Positions 1 through 6,637 of a stretch of DNA of 7,246 bases are shown piece after piece; within the stretch, counting starts at the first letter, position 1; each line of letters begins with the position of its first letter. A program made the translations under genes and the position numbers. The notes under the pieces are model-generated. The model made no database searches and had not been told where the DNA came from. It saw nothing but the letters and a program-made list of their open reading frames with translations. This stretch comes from Chitinophaga pinensis (GTDB lineage: Bacteria > Bacteroidota > Bacteroidia > M30B66), in contig CALQJV010000055.1 of NCBI GenBank assembly GCA_943330985.1, positions 1 through 7,246 of the forward strand, written 5' to 3'.

Positions 1-35
1 AAAAAATCTTAATGACAAGGACCTATCCTTTTAAG
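1..35 (-). terminator. Probable intrinsic terminator of the universal stress protein gene
   Basis: Read on the minus strand, CTTAA (35-31) and AAGGA (30-26) pair with TCCTT (21-17) and TTAAG (12-8). The loop is 4 nt, and the unpaired bases GTCA (16-13) form a one-sided bulge. The stem is followed by ATTTTTT running to the window edge. The TAG stop codon (25-23) overlaps the loop, so the hairpin begins inside the coding end. The stem is AT-rich and bulged, hence moderate confidence; the T run may continue outside the window. Confidence 0.5.
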
Positions 36-883
36 CAAATTACAGGAATCTCGTTGTGATATGCAACACCTTTACTCTTACTCGGATCCAAAATTTTATT
101 CACCCAATTTCTTTTATGGGAAACCATACATAATAAATCGGGTTTTGCAGTACGTCTGTATTTATCAATTCCAGTATAAAAATCATTGTCAAATTTCGTT
201 TTTACCAATTTATAAGTAATGTTTTCACGTTTGTATTTTATACGCAAATCAACCAAACTACTCAATGGATTAAATTTTTTATAGGCTTCAGATGTCGGAA
301 AAGTAGGTTCAATATGAAAAATTTCGATACTTGCTCCAAGCATATCTGCAATAGGAATTAATTTCTCCATTTCACTTGTAACATGACTCAAATCGCTTGC
401 ATAACCAATGTGTTTCAAGGGTTTGTTTCGGAATTTTTCAGGAATTATAATGACCGGAATAGTCGATAATTCGACAACTTTAGCAGCCACACTTCCAATT
501 AAAATGCGTTTTATTCCGCTTGCTCCGGTACTTCCTAAAATGATTATATCGACTTTGTGTTTTTTAGCTGTTCCCAAAATAATCTCCACCGTTCCAACTC
601 CCGGAATAATTTCAGTTGAAATTGCCGTTTTATTTATTTTACTCGCGCTTGTATTTATTGCTCTATTTACAAACTTGTCTAATTCGGTCTTTAAAAACCC
701 AATTTGATCAATAGGCGAAGGCACATAAAATCCTGTGAACGTACTTTCGGGAGCCATTTCCAAAATACTTGTTTGATGGATGACCGAAATGTTAAACGAA
801 TTTTTTACTGCAAGTTCAATTGCAAATCGCAGTGCTTTTAAAGAATTTTTGGAGAAATCGGTTGGGACGAGTATGGTTTTCAT
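23..883 (-). CDS. Two-domain universal stress protein (UspA family)
   Basis: This 286-residue cytoplasmic protein carries two Usp domains in tandem. The first (about 1-149) begins MKTILVPTDFS, the usual Usp first strand with its Asp, and contains the nucleotide-binding signature G-x2-G-x9-G-S (G117, G120, G130, S131) followed by a strand ending in PVIIIPE. It should therefore bind ATP. The second (about 155-286) keeps the opening strand HIGYASDLS and the closing IPVICLKG, but its loop around 253-272 has no glycine signature, so it probably does not bind nucleotide. Tandem Usp proteins of about 270-290 residues are common in Bacteroidota; their exact role in stress or growth arrest is usually unknown, and nothing here narrows it. 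The ATG at 883 begins directly at the conserved N-terminus and no Shine-Dalgarno sequence precedes it. The gene looks more AT-rich than the genes upstream. No convincing promoter was seen in the 125-nt gap before it. Confidence 0.93.
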   Translation of the reverse strand: MKTILVPTDFSKNSLKALRFAIELAVKNSFNISVIHQTSILEMAPESTFTGFYVPSPIDQIGFLKTELDKFVNRAINTSASKINKTAISTEIIPGVGTVEIILGTAKKHKVDIIILGSTGASGIKRILIGSVAAKVVELSTIPVIIIPEKFRNKPLKHIGYASDLSHVTSEMEKLIPIADMLGASIEIFHIEPTFPTSEAYKKFNPLSSLVDLRIKYKRENITYKLVKTKFDNDFYTGIDKYRRTAKPDLLCMVSHKRNWVNKILDPSKSKGVAYHNEIPVICLKG

Positions 884-966
884 GGGAAATAATTTTCAAT
901 GAAATTACTTCTTAGCAAACTCTTCAGCTATGATTTCGCACATACTATAAACTGATTATTGTCAGC

Positions 967-984
967 TTATATTTTAAAATATAA
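967..984. repeat. Perfect 18-bp AT-only palindrome in the smpB-usp gap
   Basis: TTATATTTTAAAATATAA is exactly self-complementary with no central spacer. It lies 24 bases downstream of the smpB stop and 83 bases upstream of the usp start codon. The absence of a loop favours a dimeric-protein binding site over an RNA hairpin, but an all-A/T palindrome can arise by chance in AT-rich DNA. Its role is not known. Confidence 0.5.
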
Positions 985-990
985 ACCTGA

Positions 991-1006
991 AATTCTTTTT
1001 GGAATT
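991..1006 (-). repeat. Short hairpin just after the smpB stop codon
   Basis: AATTC (991-995) and GAATT (1002-1006) form 5-bp arms around a 6-nt loop, starting within 3 nt of the smpB stop codon. On the minus strand it is followed by TTCAGGTTTATATTTT, an imperfect T-rich stretch. It could be a weak terminator for the dtxR-smpB transcript, but the stem is short and AT-rich. Confidence 0.25.
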
Positions 1007-1008
1007 AA

Positions 1009-1476
1009 TTAATCCAAATCCCTTCTAGCCATATCACGTTGAACGTCTTTGTCTTTTAAAGATTCACGTTTATCGTATAACTTTTTCCCTTTAGCCAGGG
1101 CTATTTCCAATTTCGCAAATCCACTTTCACTCAAAAACATTTGCAATGGAATAATGGTAAATCCCTTGTCTTTCATTTTTCCACGCAACTTCGAAAGTTC
1201 GGTTTTATTGAGTAACAGCTTCCGGTCGCGTTTTGGTTCATGATTGAAAATGTTTCCCATTTCGTATTCTTGAATATGCATATTACGCACATACAATTCT
1301 TCTTTTACAAAGGTGCAGTATGCATCGGCAATATTCGCTTTCCCTGCACGAATCGATTTTATTTCGGTGCCAGTCAACATAATTCCGGCGGTTAGTTGCA
1401 TTAACAATTGATACTCGAAACTAGCTTTCCGGTTTTTAATATTGAGCTGTGTAACCTGCTTAGTTGGTTGTGCCAT
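1009..1476 (-). CDS. smpB: SsrA (tmRNA)-binding protein SmpB
   Basis: SmpB binds tmRNA and brings it to ribosomes stalled on messages lacking a stop codon, so that the nascent peptide is tagged for degradation and the ribosome is freed. The 155-residue product is full length (about 150-160 in the family). It shows the family landmarks in order: NRKASFEY (15-22), the block [18 protein letters not shown] (36-53), [12 protein letters not shown] (78-89), and the C-terminal [17 protein letters not shown], whose basic tail is known to enter the mRNA channel of the ribosome. The ATG at 1476 is 3 nt after the TGA stop of the DtxR-family gene, so the two are almost certainly co-transcribed and probably translationally coupled. 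The tmRNA gene itself (ssrA) is not in the window. The following gap contains two AT-rich inverted repeats and no gene. Confidence 0.97.
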   Translation of the reverse strand: MAQPTKQVTQLNIKNRKASFEYQLLMQLTAGIMLTGTEIKSIRAGKANIADAYCTFVKEELYVRNMHIQEYEMGNIFNHEPKRDRKLLLNKTELSKLRGKMKDKGFTIIPLQMFLSESGFAKLEIALAKGKKLYDKRESLKDKDVQRDMARRDLD

Positions 1477-1479
1477 GGT

Positions 1480-2139
1480 TCAGGTTTTTACAAGGATATG
1501 AGCAGCAACGTGCCGCGAAATAATTACTTCCGGACCATTTCCAATGCAAATGCCAGCCGATCCATCAAACGTAAAGCGGCGGTTTACGGTAACAGAAGAT
1601 CCAGGTATGAGTTGAATTGCTTGCAGGTATTGAAGAAAATCGGGCAGGTGATCGGTAACACCTTCTACCACATTCGAAACGCCAGTTTCAACATCCAACA
1701 AACTAATTTGAGAACGAATTTCCATCTTCCCACTTTTATCCGGAATCGGATCTCCGTGCGGATCGAAACGTGGTTGGCCCAAAAAGCGATCTAGGTATTC
1801 GTAAAGTTTATCGGAACTGGTGTGTTCGAGTTGCTCTGCTATATCGTGAACTTCTTCCCATCCCAAGCCCAAACGATCCACCAAAAACACTTCCCACAAA
1901 CGGTGTTTGCGAACGATATCCAAGGCGCATTTTCGCCCTTTTTCGGTTAATTGAACACCTTGATAACGTGTGTGTAAGACCAAATGTCGATCGCCGAGTT
2001 TTTTCAACATGTCAGTAACCGAAGATGCTTTTGTTTGCAATTCTTCGGCAATGGAATTGGTGCTCACTTTCCCCGCAGTTTTCCCCGCAAGCTTGAATAT
2101 AGCTTTTAGGTAATTTTCTTCGGTGAACGTTCTAATCAT
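1480..2139 (-). CDS. DtxR/MntR-family metal-dependent transcriptional repressor
   Basis: This 219-residue cytoplasmic regulator has an N-terminal winged helix (about 1-65; recognition-helix region KASSVTDMLKKLGDRHLV), a dimerisation and metal-binding domain (about 70-140) and a C-terminal FeoA/SH3-like domain (about 143-219, including LIPGSSVTV and the final strands). It belongs with the long DtxR/IdeR-type members, not the short MntR type. Aligned by eye with corynebacterial DtxR, the ancillary-site ligands H79, E83 and H98 match at the same numbers. In the primary site E105 and H106 match, but DtxR Met10 aligns with N9 and Cys102 with E102; Glu at the latter position is typical of manganese-responsive relatives. 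It should repress metal-uptake genes when Fe(II) or Mn(II) is plentiful, but which metal cannot be decided from sequence. A strong promoter box lies 4 nt before the ATG at 2139. smpB follows after 3 nt. No uptake gene (feoB, mntH) is in the window. Confidence 0.95.
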   Translation of the reverse strand: MIRTFTEENYLKAIFKLAGKTAGKVSTNSIAEELQTKASSVTDMLKKLGDRHLVLHTRYQGVQLTEKGRKCALDIVRKHRLWEVFLVDRLGLGWEEVHDIAEQLEHTSSDKLYEYLDRFLGQPRFDPHGDPIPDKSGKMEIRSQISLLDVETGVSNVVEGVTDHLPDFLQYLQAIQLIPGSSVTVNRRFTFDGSAGICIGNGPEVIISRHVAAHILVKT

Positions 2140-2143
2140 AGCG

Positions 2144-2151
2144 CAAAGATA
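2144..2151 (-). promoter_or_regulatory. Bacteroidota -7 promoter box for dtxR-smpB
   Basis: The minus strand reads TATCTTTG, a full match to the Bacteroidota sigma-A -7 consensus TAnnTTTG. It ends only 4 nt (CGCT) before the ATG at 2139, so transcription would start at or within a few bases of the start codon, giving a leaderless or near-leaderless mRNA. The -33 element is poor: the nearest upstream TTG, within TTGACA, is at 2182-2180, 28 nt from the box and farther than the usual spacing. Confidence 0.7.
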
Positions 2152-2197
2152 GTATTTGCTTGGTCTTGAATTTTTGTGTCAATTTTTTTTAATTGCT

Positions 2198-2227
2198 TTA
2201 ATCGGAGTAAATAATTTATCAGATTAA
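2198..2227. repeat. Nested inverted repeats between the peptidase gene and dtxR
   Basis: The outer arms are TTAATC (2198-2203) and GATTAA (2222-2227). Inside them TAAAT (2208-2212) and ATTTA (2214-2218) pair around one base. The structure overlaps the TAA stop of the peptidase gene (2226-2224) and lies about 50-75 nt upstream of the dtxR promoter box. On the minus strand it is followed by an A-rich and not T-rich stretch, so it is not a standard intrinsic terminator. It could be a weak terminator or an operator; the sequence does not match the DtxR consensus that I know. Confidence 0.3.
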
Positions 2228-2889
2228 CTCGAAAATCGATGTATTCCACAAACGAAATTCTCAATAACTAAAAGTTGTTTAGCCGTTTGAGATCCTTCAA
2301 AACCGTATATGTCTGAATAGGAAATGGATGCTAAAAAATCTTTCAGAAAAATATCCGATAATGGAGCATAACTCCAATGCCATGGCTCCTCTTCATAACC
2401 TGTTGGCCTATTTTTCCCTTTCATTGTATAGGGTTGAAAAAAGCCAAATGTATGAGCATTGTTGAGCAACCATAGATACAATTTTTCTCCTTCTTCAGTC
2501 TCAAAAAAATCTTCTTCAATCGAATTGATATCGATATCGGTGCCCCAATGATGCCTTGATGTTCCTGGCATTGCCGAATACTTTAAAATTCTTTCGGCCT
2601 TCTCAAAATCATTCAATCCACTTTCAGCAAGATTTACATTTTGAGTTAAACTTCGGCCAAGCCATTTGTTTTCCCAAATTTGTTTCTGTCTTTCGAAATT
2701 TCGGGTAGATGAAACAATCGTTAAATCAATTCCATCTTCACGTGCCGCTTCATGCATGACTTCCCAAGCTTGTGCTGTTTCTTTTCTTAAAAAATGTTTG
2801 GTTTCTTCCGTCGATTGTTTTTCAATCAATACAAAATCGGGATGGTTGGCCGGATTAAATTGTCCTAATAAGTCGGATTTTTCGAGCAT
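2224..2889 (-). CDS. M15-family (VanY-type) D-Ala-D-Ala carboxypeptidase-like protein without a signal peptide
   Basis: Members of this zinc-peptidase family (LAS fold, PF02557 type) remove the terminal D-alanine from peptidoglycan stem peptides in the periplasm. The 221-residue product has the catalytic set: SSTRNFERQ (60-68; R63 for substrate carboxylate binding), the zinc motif S-x-H-x2-G-x3-D (S111, H113, G116, D120), and EPWHWSY with catalytic base E168 and third zinc ligand H171. It therefore looks active. Relatives in Bacteroidota normally carry a signal peptide before the segment that here forms the very N-terminus (MLEKSDLLGQFNPANHPDF). No earlier start is possible: an in-frame TGA lies three codons upstream (2898-2896). 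As written the protein would stay in the cytoplasm, which is odd for this function. The ATG at 2889 is separated by a single base from the TGA of the large T9SS cargo gene, implying one transcript and reinitiation. The gene appears more AT-rich than that neighbour. Confidence 0.9.
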   Translation of the reverse strand: MLEKSDLLGQFNPANHPDFVLIEKQSTEETKHFLRKETAQAWEVMHEAAREDGIDLTIVSSTRNFERQKQIWENKWLGRSLTQNVNLAESGLNDFEKAERILKYSAMPGTSRHHWGTDIDINSIEEDFFETEEGEKLYLWLLNNAHTFGFFQPYTMKGKNRPTGYEEEPWHWSYAPLSDIFLKDFLASISYSDIYGFEGSQTAKQLLVIENFVCGIHRFSS

Positions 2890-2890
2890 C

Positions 2891-5800
2891 TCAATTCAAT
2901 TTCAAATGAACAAATCCCGCTTTCTCAGATGCTCCAAAGCGATATTGATAAAAGTAAACGCCTTCGGGTAGGGTTTCTCCAGATGATGATTTTCCATCCC
3001 AACATAAATTGTTTTCCAAGGCACTATCAAATAGGATTTCGCCCCATCGATTAAAAACTTTCAGATCGGAACAGGGAACAAATGCGATGTCTTGTGGAGG
3101 TGTTGCCAATTGCATTGCAGGACTAAAACAATCATTCTTTCCATCGCCATTCGGAGAAAAAGCATTTGCATCATTTTCCTTGTAATACATTGAAATATCT
3201 TGGATATATTCCGAAAAATTGAATGTATCGCGACAAGCTCCATTTTGAACAACGAGCACAGCAGTAAGTGTATCGTTGAAAGGAAATACTGTTATTGGAT
3301 TCTCGATTTGAGCAGTTTCTCCATTGCTAAATGTCCAAAGAAGTTGTGTGAAATCGCTGCTTGAATCAATAAAAGCGGCATTCATTCCTTGGCAATCGGG
3401 ATAAAGCACTTGGCCAAAAAGTGCTTGAGGTTTGCTCACAATTAATACTTGAACTGAATCTTTTGCTGGACATCCAGGAGCGCCAATTAAGGGAGTTCGA
3501 ATCACATTAAATTGAGTGTTTTCTCCAACGTTAACAATCGGAACAGCTGAGTCGGGATTCGTTAGAAATGCGGTCGGAGTCCACGAATAGGAGTAAAGTC
3601 CGGAATTGTCTGGCAAACCAATCGAAGCAGGTTCTCCTTCGCACACGTTCACATCATCGCCGGCATTCATGGTGTCGAAACGGCCATTCACCGGAACATC
3701 GAGTGTGTCGGTGCATCCTTCTGGGCGATTAATCAGAACGATGTAATGTTGAAATCCATTCAAATAAGCAAGAGGATTTTGTTCTGAAGTTGAACTTAAT
3801 CCCAAACTAGGACTCCATTCGAAGGTTGTTCCCATAACGTAATCGCCAATGGGACCAACAGCAACTGTATCGAATGCGCAGGTATCGATGAGTGCTAATT
3901 CATTGCGGCTCGTTCCCAAAACAATCAATTCTTGTGTTAGTGTATCGATGCATGATCCAACGCGAATCTCGACTGAATAAATCATGGATGAATCGGCAAT
4001 TAATGTGGGTTTGCGAACTTCACCATTACTCAGCGTTGCCGGATTCGACCATTGAAATTGGTAATACGGATCGTCGAATGTATCGGGACCAAGTGTTGCT
4101 TCTTGACCTTGACAAACCGTTATTGGAGCGAGAGTACCCTCAATTTCGGAAATGACAGTAATAGTTAAGGAAACAGTATCGGAACCGTTGCAGGTTAAGC
4201 TACTGCTCGCAATCAATACCACTTCATAAGTTCCACTGGAGTTGAACGTATATGTTAAATCGGAACTCGAACCAATCTCAACATCATTTAAACGCCAACT
4301 GAAAATATCGGCATTCACACTCGTATTGCTGAATTGAGCGGTGTATGGGGCGCATCCAATTGGTTCAGTAATGCTTGCAATAGCTGAAACCGTAATAGGC
4401 GATTCGAAATCGAATTTCACAAGCAGGTTATTGCAATTGCTCGATTCGTTGATGGGAGAATACGATGTGGAATCCAATCCTGGGAAATCACTTTGTCCAC
4501 CACAACCCGCACAAATCGATTGGTAAATCACGCCCTTACGATCGAAACGACTGGTTCCGCCATCCACATGATCGGGCGAAAGTGGTCCTCCTAAAAACGA
4601 TGCATACTCCAAGCTCTGGGCTTGATTGTCCATCACGAACAAATAAAAATCGTTGTTGTCGGTGGTCGATTGAAAAGCATCAGGTGTGGTAACCAAGCCT
4701 GCTGTTCCGGTCCCAAAGGTATTGATGCTTCCGCCCCAACCGGTGCAATAAATTTTATCGCATAAGTCCACCAAAAGGGCTGTAGGAGTGATGTCGGGAG
4801 CGCCCGTAGCATTTCCAAAGGCATTCGACCAAACCACGTTGTTTAACATCGGATCCAATTTCATCAAAAACTGATTTCCTCCGGGAACTCCAATCGCTGT
4901 GTTGATGTTGAAAATATCGCCGCTTACATCCGACTGACCGAAAATATACACATGATTGGTTTTGTCGGCTCCCACAATAAACGACTGATCATAGCCCGCA
5001 GCGCCAATAAATGTTGAGCCAACCAAAGTATTTCCACTAGAATCAATAATCGATACAAAACCATCGGTGTCGCCACCAAAAGAACTTTGGTATGCATTAT
5101 TACTAGTTGGGAAATTGCTCGATTTTGTTCCACCTGTAACCACTGCACGTTTATCGGTATCCACTACCAAATAATAAATGCCATCTTCAGCAGAGCCACC
5201 AAGGTATGTTGACCAACGTAATTGCGTTAAATTCCCATTCAATTTAAATACAACACCATCTTGATTTCCTCCTCCGTATTGCTGTTGAATGGCTCCGTTT
5301 GTGATTGGAAAATCGGTGCTTTGTGAGCTTGTTCCTACATACACATCATTGTTGGCATCCACCCAAATAGCACCTCGAATTTCGTCGGCATAATTTACTG
5401 GAATTGCCCCATTAAATCCGTCGTTGCCAGTGCCGCCAACATAAGTAGAGCCAAGCATTTGACTACCATCGCTCGATAATCGGCACACAAAAACATCCAA
5501 TCCGTTTGTAAGTTGAATGTATCCGTTTTCGAAACTCGCTGCAGGACCACCTTGAAACGTATTGGAATAAGCGCCCGAAGTTGTTGGAAAATCGGACGAT
5601 CCTGTTGTTCCAAAAATGAGCAGTTCGTCATATTCATTCACAATCATACTGTGAGGCAATTCGGCATTTGCGCCACCGATATACGTTACATACAAAACAT
5701 TACTGCCGTCAGGAGTGTATTTGAGAATGCCTATGTCTAACTGACCTCCACCAAAAACTTCCTCATATGCACCAATCGTAGTGCTAAATTGTGCACCGAA

Positions 5801-6637
5801 AACGATTCCACCAGAATAGCCATTTCCAGCATTGTCGTACGTTGCTGTGTATCCCCAATTATCGTCTTGAGATCCAGAATACGTTGCAAAGATTAATTGA
5901 GGATCGATGATCAGTTTCTGCGCGTGATTGTATTGAGCAACATCAAACCCGATACTTCCATCTGCATTTTTACGAAATGAAACATTAACAAAAGTTTTAA
6001 CGCCATTTTCTTCTTGCCAAGCAATAGGTGCTTGTTCGATAATATCGCCCAAACTGGTTTTGATGTAAAGCGTGTTGTTTCGAATTTGAATAGCATTTTC
6101 GCCCTCAAACTGCATGCGAATATCTTGGTGATTTCCGCCCGGATGAACATGGAAATCGTATTTAATTCCATTCTTCCTAGAATATAAAACCCAATCGGTA
6201 TTGTTGTAAATATTGGGGTAGCTTACTTTATTCCATGCTAGTAAACCACCTGCCCAATTCGATTGATTGTTTCCATGAAAATAATTGTAACGGGTAGCGT
6301 TCGGATTTTCTTGAATGGTTTGAACATGCTCTTGGGCGCCGAGCAAATTCATGTTGACTGCATGGTGTTTTATTTTATCGATGCTTGATGCTTGTTGGGG
6401 ATGATGCGATTGTTCGTGTTTATTATGAACCGCTTCTCCATCATACAAAACATAAGTCAATCCGGTGTTACGAAGAAATAAAGCTCCATTGGGAATGCCA
6501 ACTCGGTATTTCACTTGCTGATTCCATTGGCCGGCATTGGGAATAAACCCCGATTTTGGGATTGCTGAAATTCCATCAGCATGAAGAGAGAAGCAAGCAC
6601 TGAAAAGAAGCGCAAAAAGGAAAAGTAAACGTTGCAT
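2891..6637 (-). CDS. T9SS cargo protein with SBBP beta-propeller, PKD/Ig-like domains and type B sorting domain
   Basis: The 1248-residue product begins with a signal peptide (MQRLLFLFALLFSACFSLHA, likely cut after A20). Next comes the N-terminal domain usual in SBBP-repeat proteins (about 28-250; FIPNAGQWNQQVKYRV, later YDFHVHPGG). Seven SBBP-type repeats follow (about 248-745), then PKD (about 750-828), three Ig-like/PKD-like units (about 835-905, 915-985, 990-1065), another PKD (about 1070-1145), and a 'gliding motility-associated' type B sorting domain (1157-1248: NAFSPNGDGKNDCF, FNRWGE, WDGKSSSGE...GVYFYQY). It should pass the inner membrane by Sec and the outer membrane by the type IX system, and be surface-bound or released. 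Adhesion or motility are family-level guesses; no catalytic motif was seen. A Cys at 15 in the signal peptide leaves a weak lipoprotein alternative, but its lipobox is poor. No PorP/SprF-type partner is in the window. The peptidase gene follows after 1 nt. Confidence 0.95.
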   Translation of the reverse strand: MQRLLFLFALLFSACFSLHADGISAIPKSGFIPNAGQWNQQVKYRVGIPNGALFLRNTGLTYVLYDGEAVHNKHEQSHHPQQASSIDKIKHHAVNMNLLGAQEHVQTIQENPNATRYNYFHGNNQSNWAGGLLAWNKVSYPNIYNNTDWVLYSRKNGIKYDFHVHPGGNHQDIRMQFEGENAIQIRNNTLYIKTSLGDIIEQAPIAWQEENGVKTFVNVSFRKNADGSIGFDVAQYNHAQKLIIDPQLIFATYSGSQDDNWGYTATYDNAGNGYSGGIVFGAQFSTTIGAYEEVFGGGQLDIGILKYTPDGSNVLYVTYIGGANAELPHSMIVNEYDELLIFGTTGSSDFPTTSGAYSNTFQGGPAASFENGYIQLTNGLDVFVCRLSSDGSQMLGSTYVGGTGNDGFNGAIPVNYADEIRGAIWVDANNDVYVGTSSQSTDFPITNGAIQQQYGGGNQDGVVFKLNGNLTQLRWSTYLGGSAEDGIYYLVVDTDKRAVVTGGTKSSNFPTSNNAYQSSFGGDTDGFVSIIDSSGNTLVGSTFIGAAGYDQSFIVGADKTNHVYIFGQSDVSGDIFNINTAIGVPGGNQFLMKLDPMLNNVVWSNAFGNATGAPDITPTALLVDLCDKIYCTGWGGSINTFGTGTAGLVTTPDAFQSTTDNNDFYLFVMDNQAQSLEYASFLGGPLSPDHVDGGTSRFDRKGVIYQSICAGCGGQSDFPGLDSTSYSPINESSNCNNLLVKFDFESPITVSAIASITEPIGCAPYTAQFSNTSVNADIFSWRLNDVEIGSSSDLTYTFNSSGTYEVVLIASSSLTCNGSDTVSLTITVISEIEGTLAPITVCQGQEATLGPDTFDDPYYQFQWSNPATLSNGEVRKPTLIADSSMIYSVEIRVGSCIDTLTQELIVLGTSRNELALIDTCAFDTVAVGPIGDYVMGTTFEWSPSLGLSSTSEQNPLAYLNGFQHYIVLINRPEGCTDTLDVPVNGRFDTMNAGDDVNVCEGEPASIGLPDNSGLYSYSWTPTAFLTNPDSAVPIVNVGENTQFNVIRTPLIGAPGCPAKDSVQVLIVSKPQALFGQVLYPDCQGMNAAFIDSSSDFTQLLWTFSNGETAQIENPITVFPFNDTLTAVLVVQNGACRDTFNFSEYIQDISMYYKENDANAFSPNGDGKNDCFSPAMQLATPPQDIAFVPCSDLKVFNRWGEILFDSALENNLCWDGKSSSGETLPEGVYFYQYRFGASEKAGFVHLKLN
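4403..5896 (-). repeat. Seven SBBP-type repeats encoding a predicted beta-propeller
   Basis: Inside the large cargo protein, residues about 248-745 divide into seven units of about 60-80 residues: near 248-312, 313-393, 394-470, 471-537, 537-598, 599-673 and 674-745. Recurring landmarks are S-T-Y-[LV]-G-G (best at 397-402 and 476-481; variants at 317-322, 541-545, 679-684), a D-x-x-x-x-Y/V-x-G strand, and [DN]FP (349-351, 442-444, 508-510, 717-719). Units 6 and 7 diverge and are Cys-rich (C626, C631, C709, C712, C735). The count fits the family's proposed seven-bladed propeller. Unit boundaries are by eye. Confidence 0.75.

Noticed and set aside
408..707. Plus-strand open frame of 99 codons opposite the stress-protein gene, with hydrophobic stretches
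   Set aside because: It is antisense to a well-recognised Usp coding region, shows no family motif, and its hydrophobicity follows from the opposite strand's codons.
884..1008. Promoter for the stress-protein gene in the gap after smpB
   Set aside because: Candidates such as TAATTTCA and TATATTTT deviate from TAnnTTTG and have no TTG at suitable spacing, so none was listed.
1408..1794. Plus-strand open frame of 128 codons opposite smpB and the DtxR-family gene
   Set aside because: It spans two clear genes on the other strand and has no recognisable domain; the conserved reading is on the minus strand.
6417..6433. Histidine-rich stretch in the large cargo protein (H71-H92) as a metal site linked to the metal repressor
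   Set aside because: His residues in this loop are common in relatives of this N-terminal domain as far as I recall, and the repressor is in a separate transcription group; no ordered motif was seen.
6593..6637. Large cargo protein as a lipoprotein anchored at C15
   Set aside because: The residues before the Cys (LFSA) are a poor lipobox and the following residues FSLHADG fit a normal signal peptidase I site better; T9SS type B cargo usually has a type I leader.
2891..6637. The large repetitive protein as a toxin, polymorphic effector or defence protein
   Set aside because: All domains belong to the common SBBP/PKD/type B sorting architecture; no toxin, nuclease or immunity-gene signature is present next to it.
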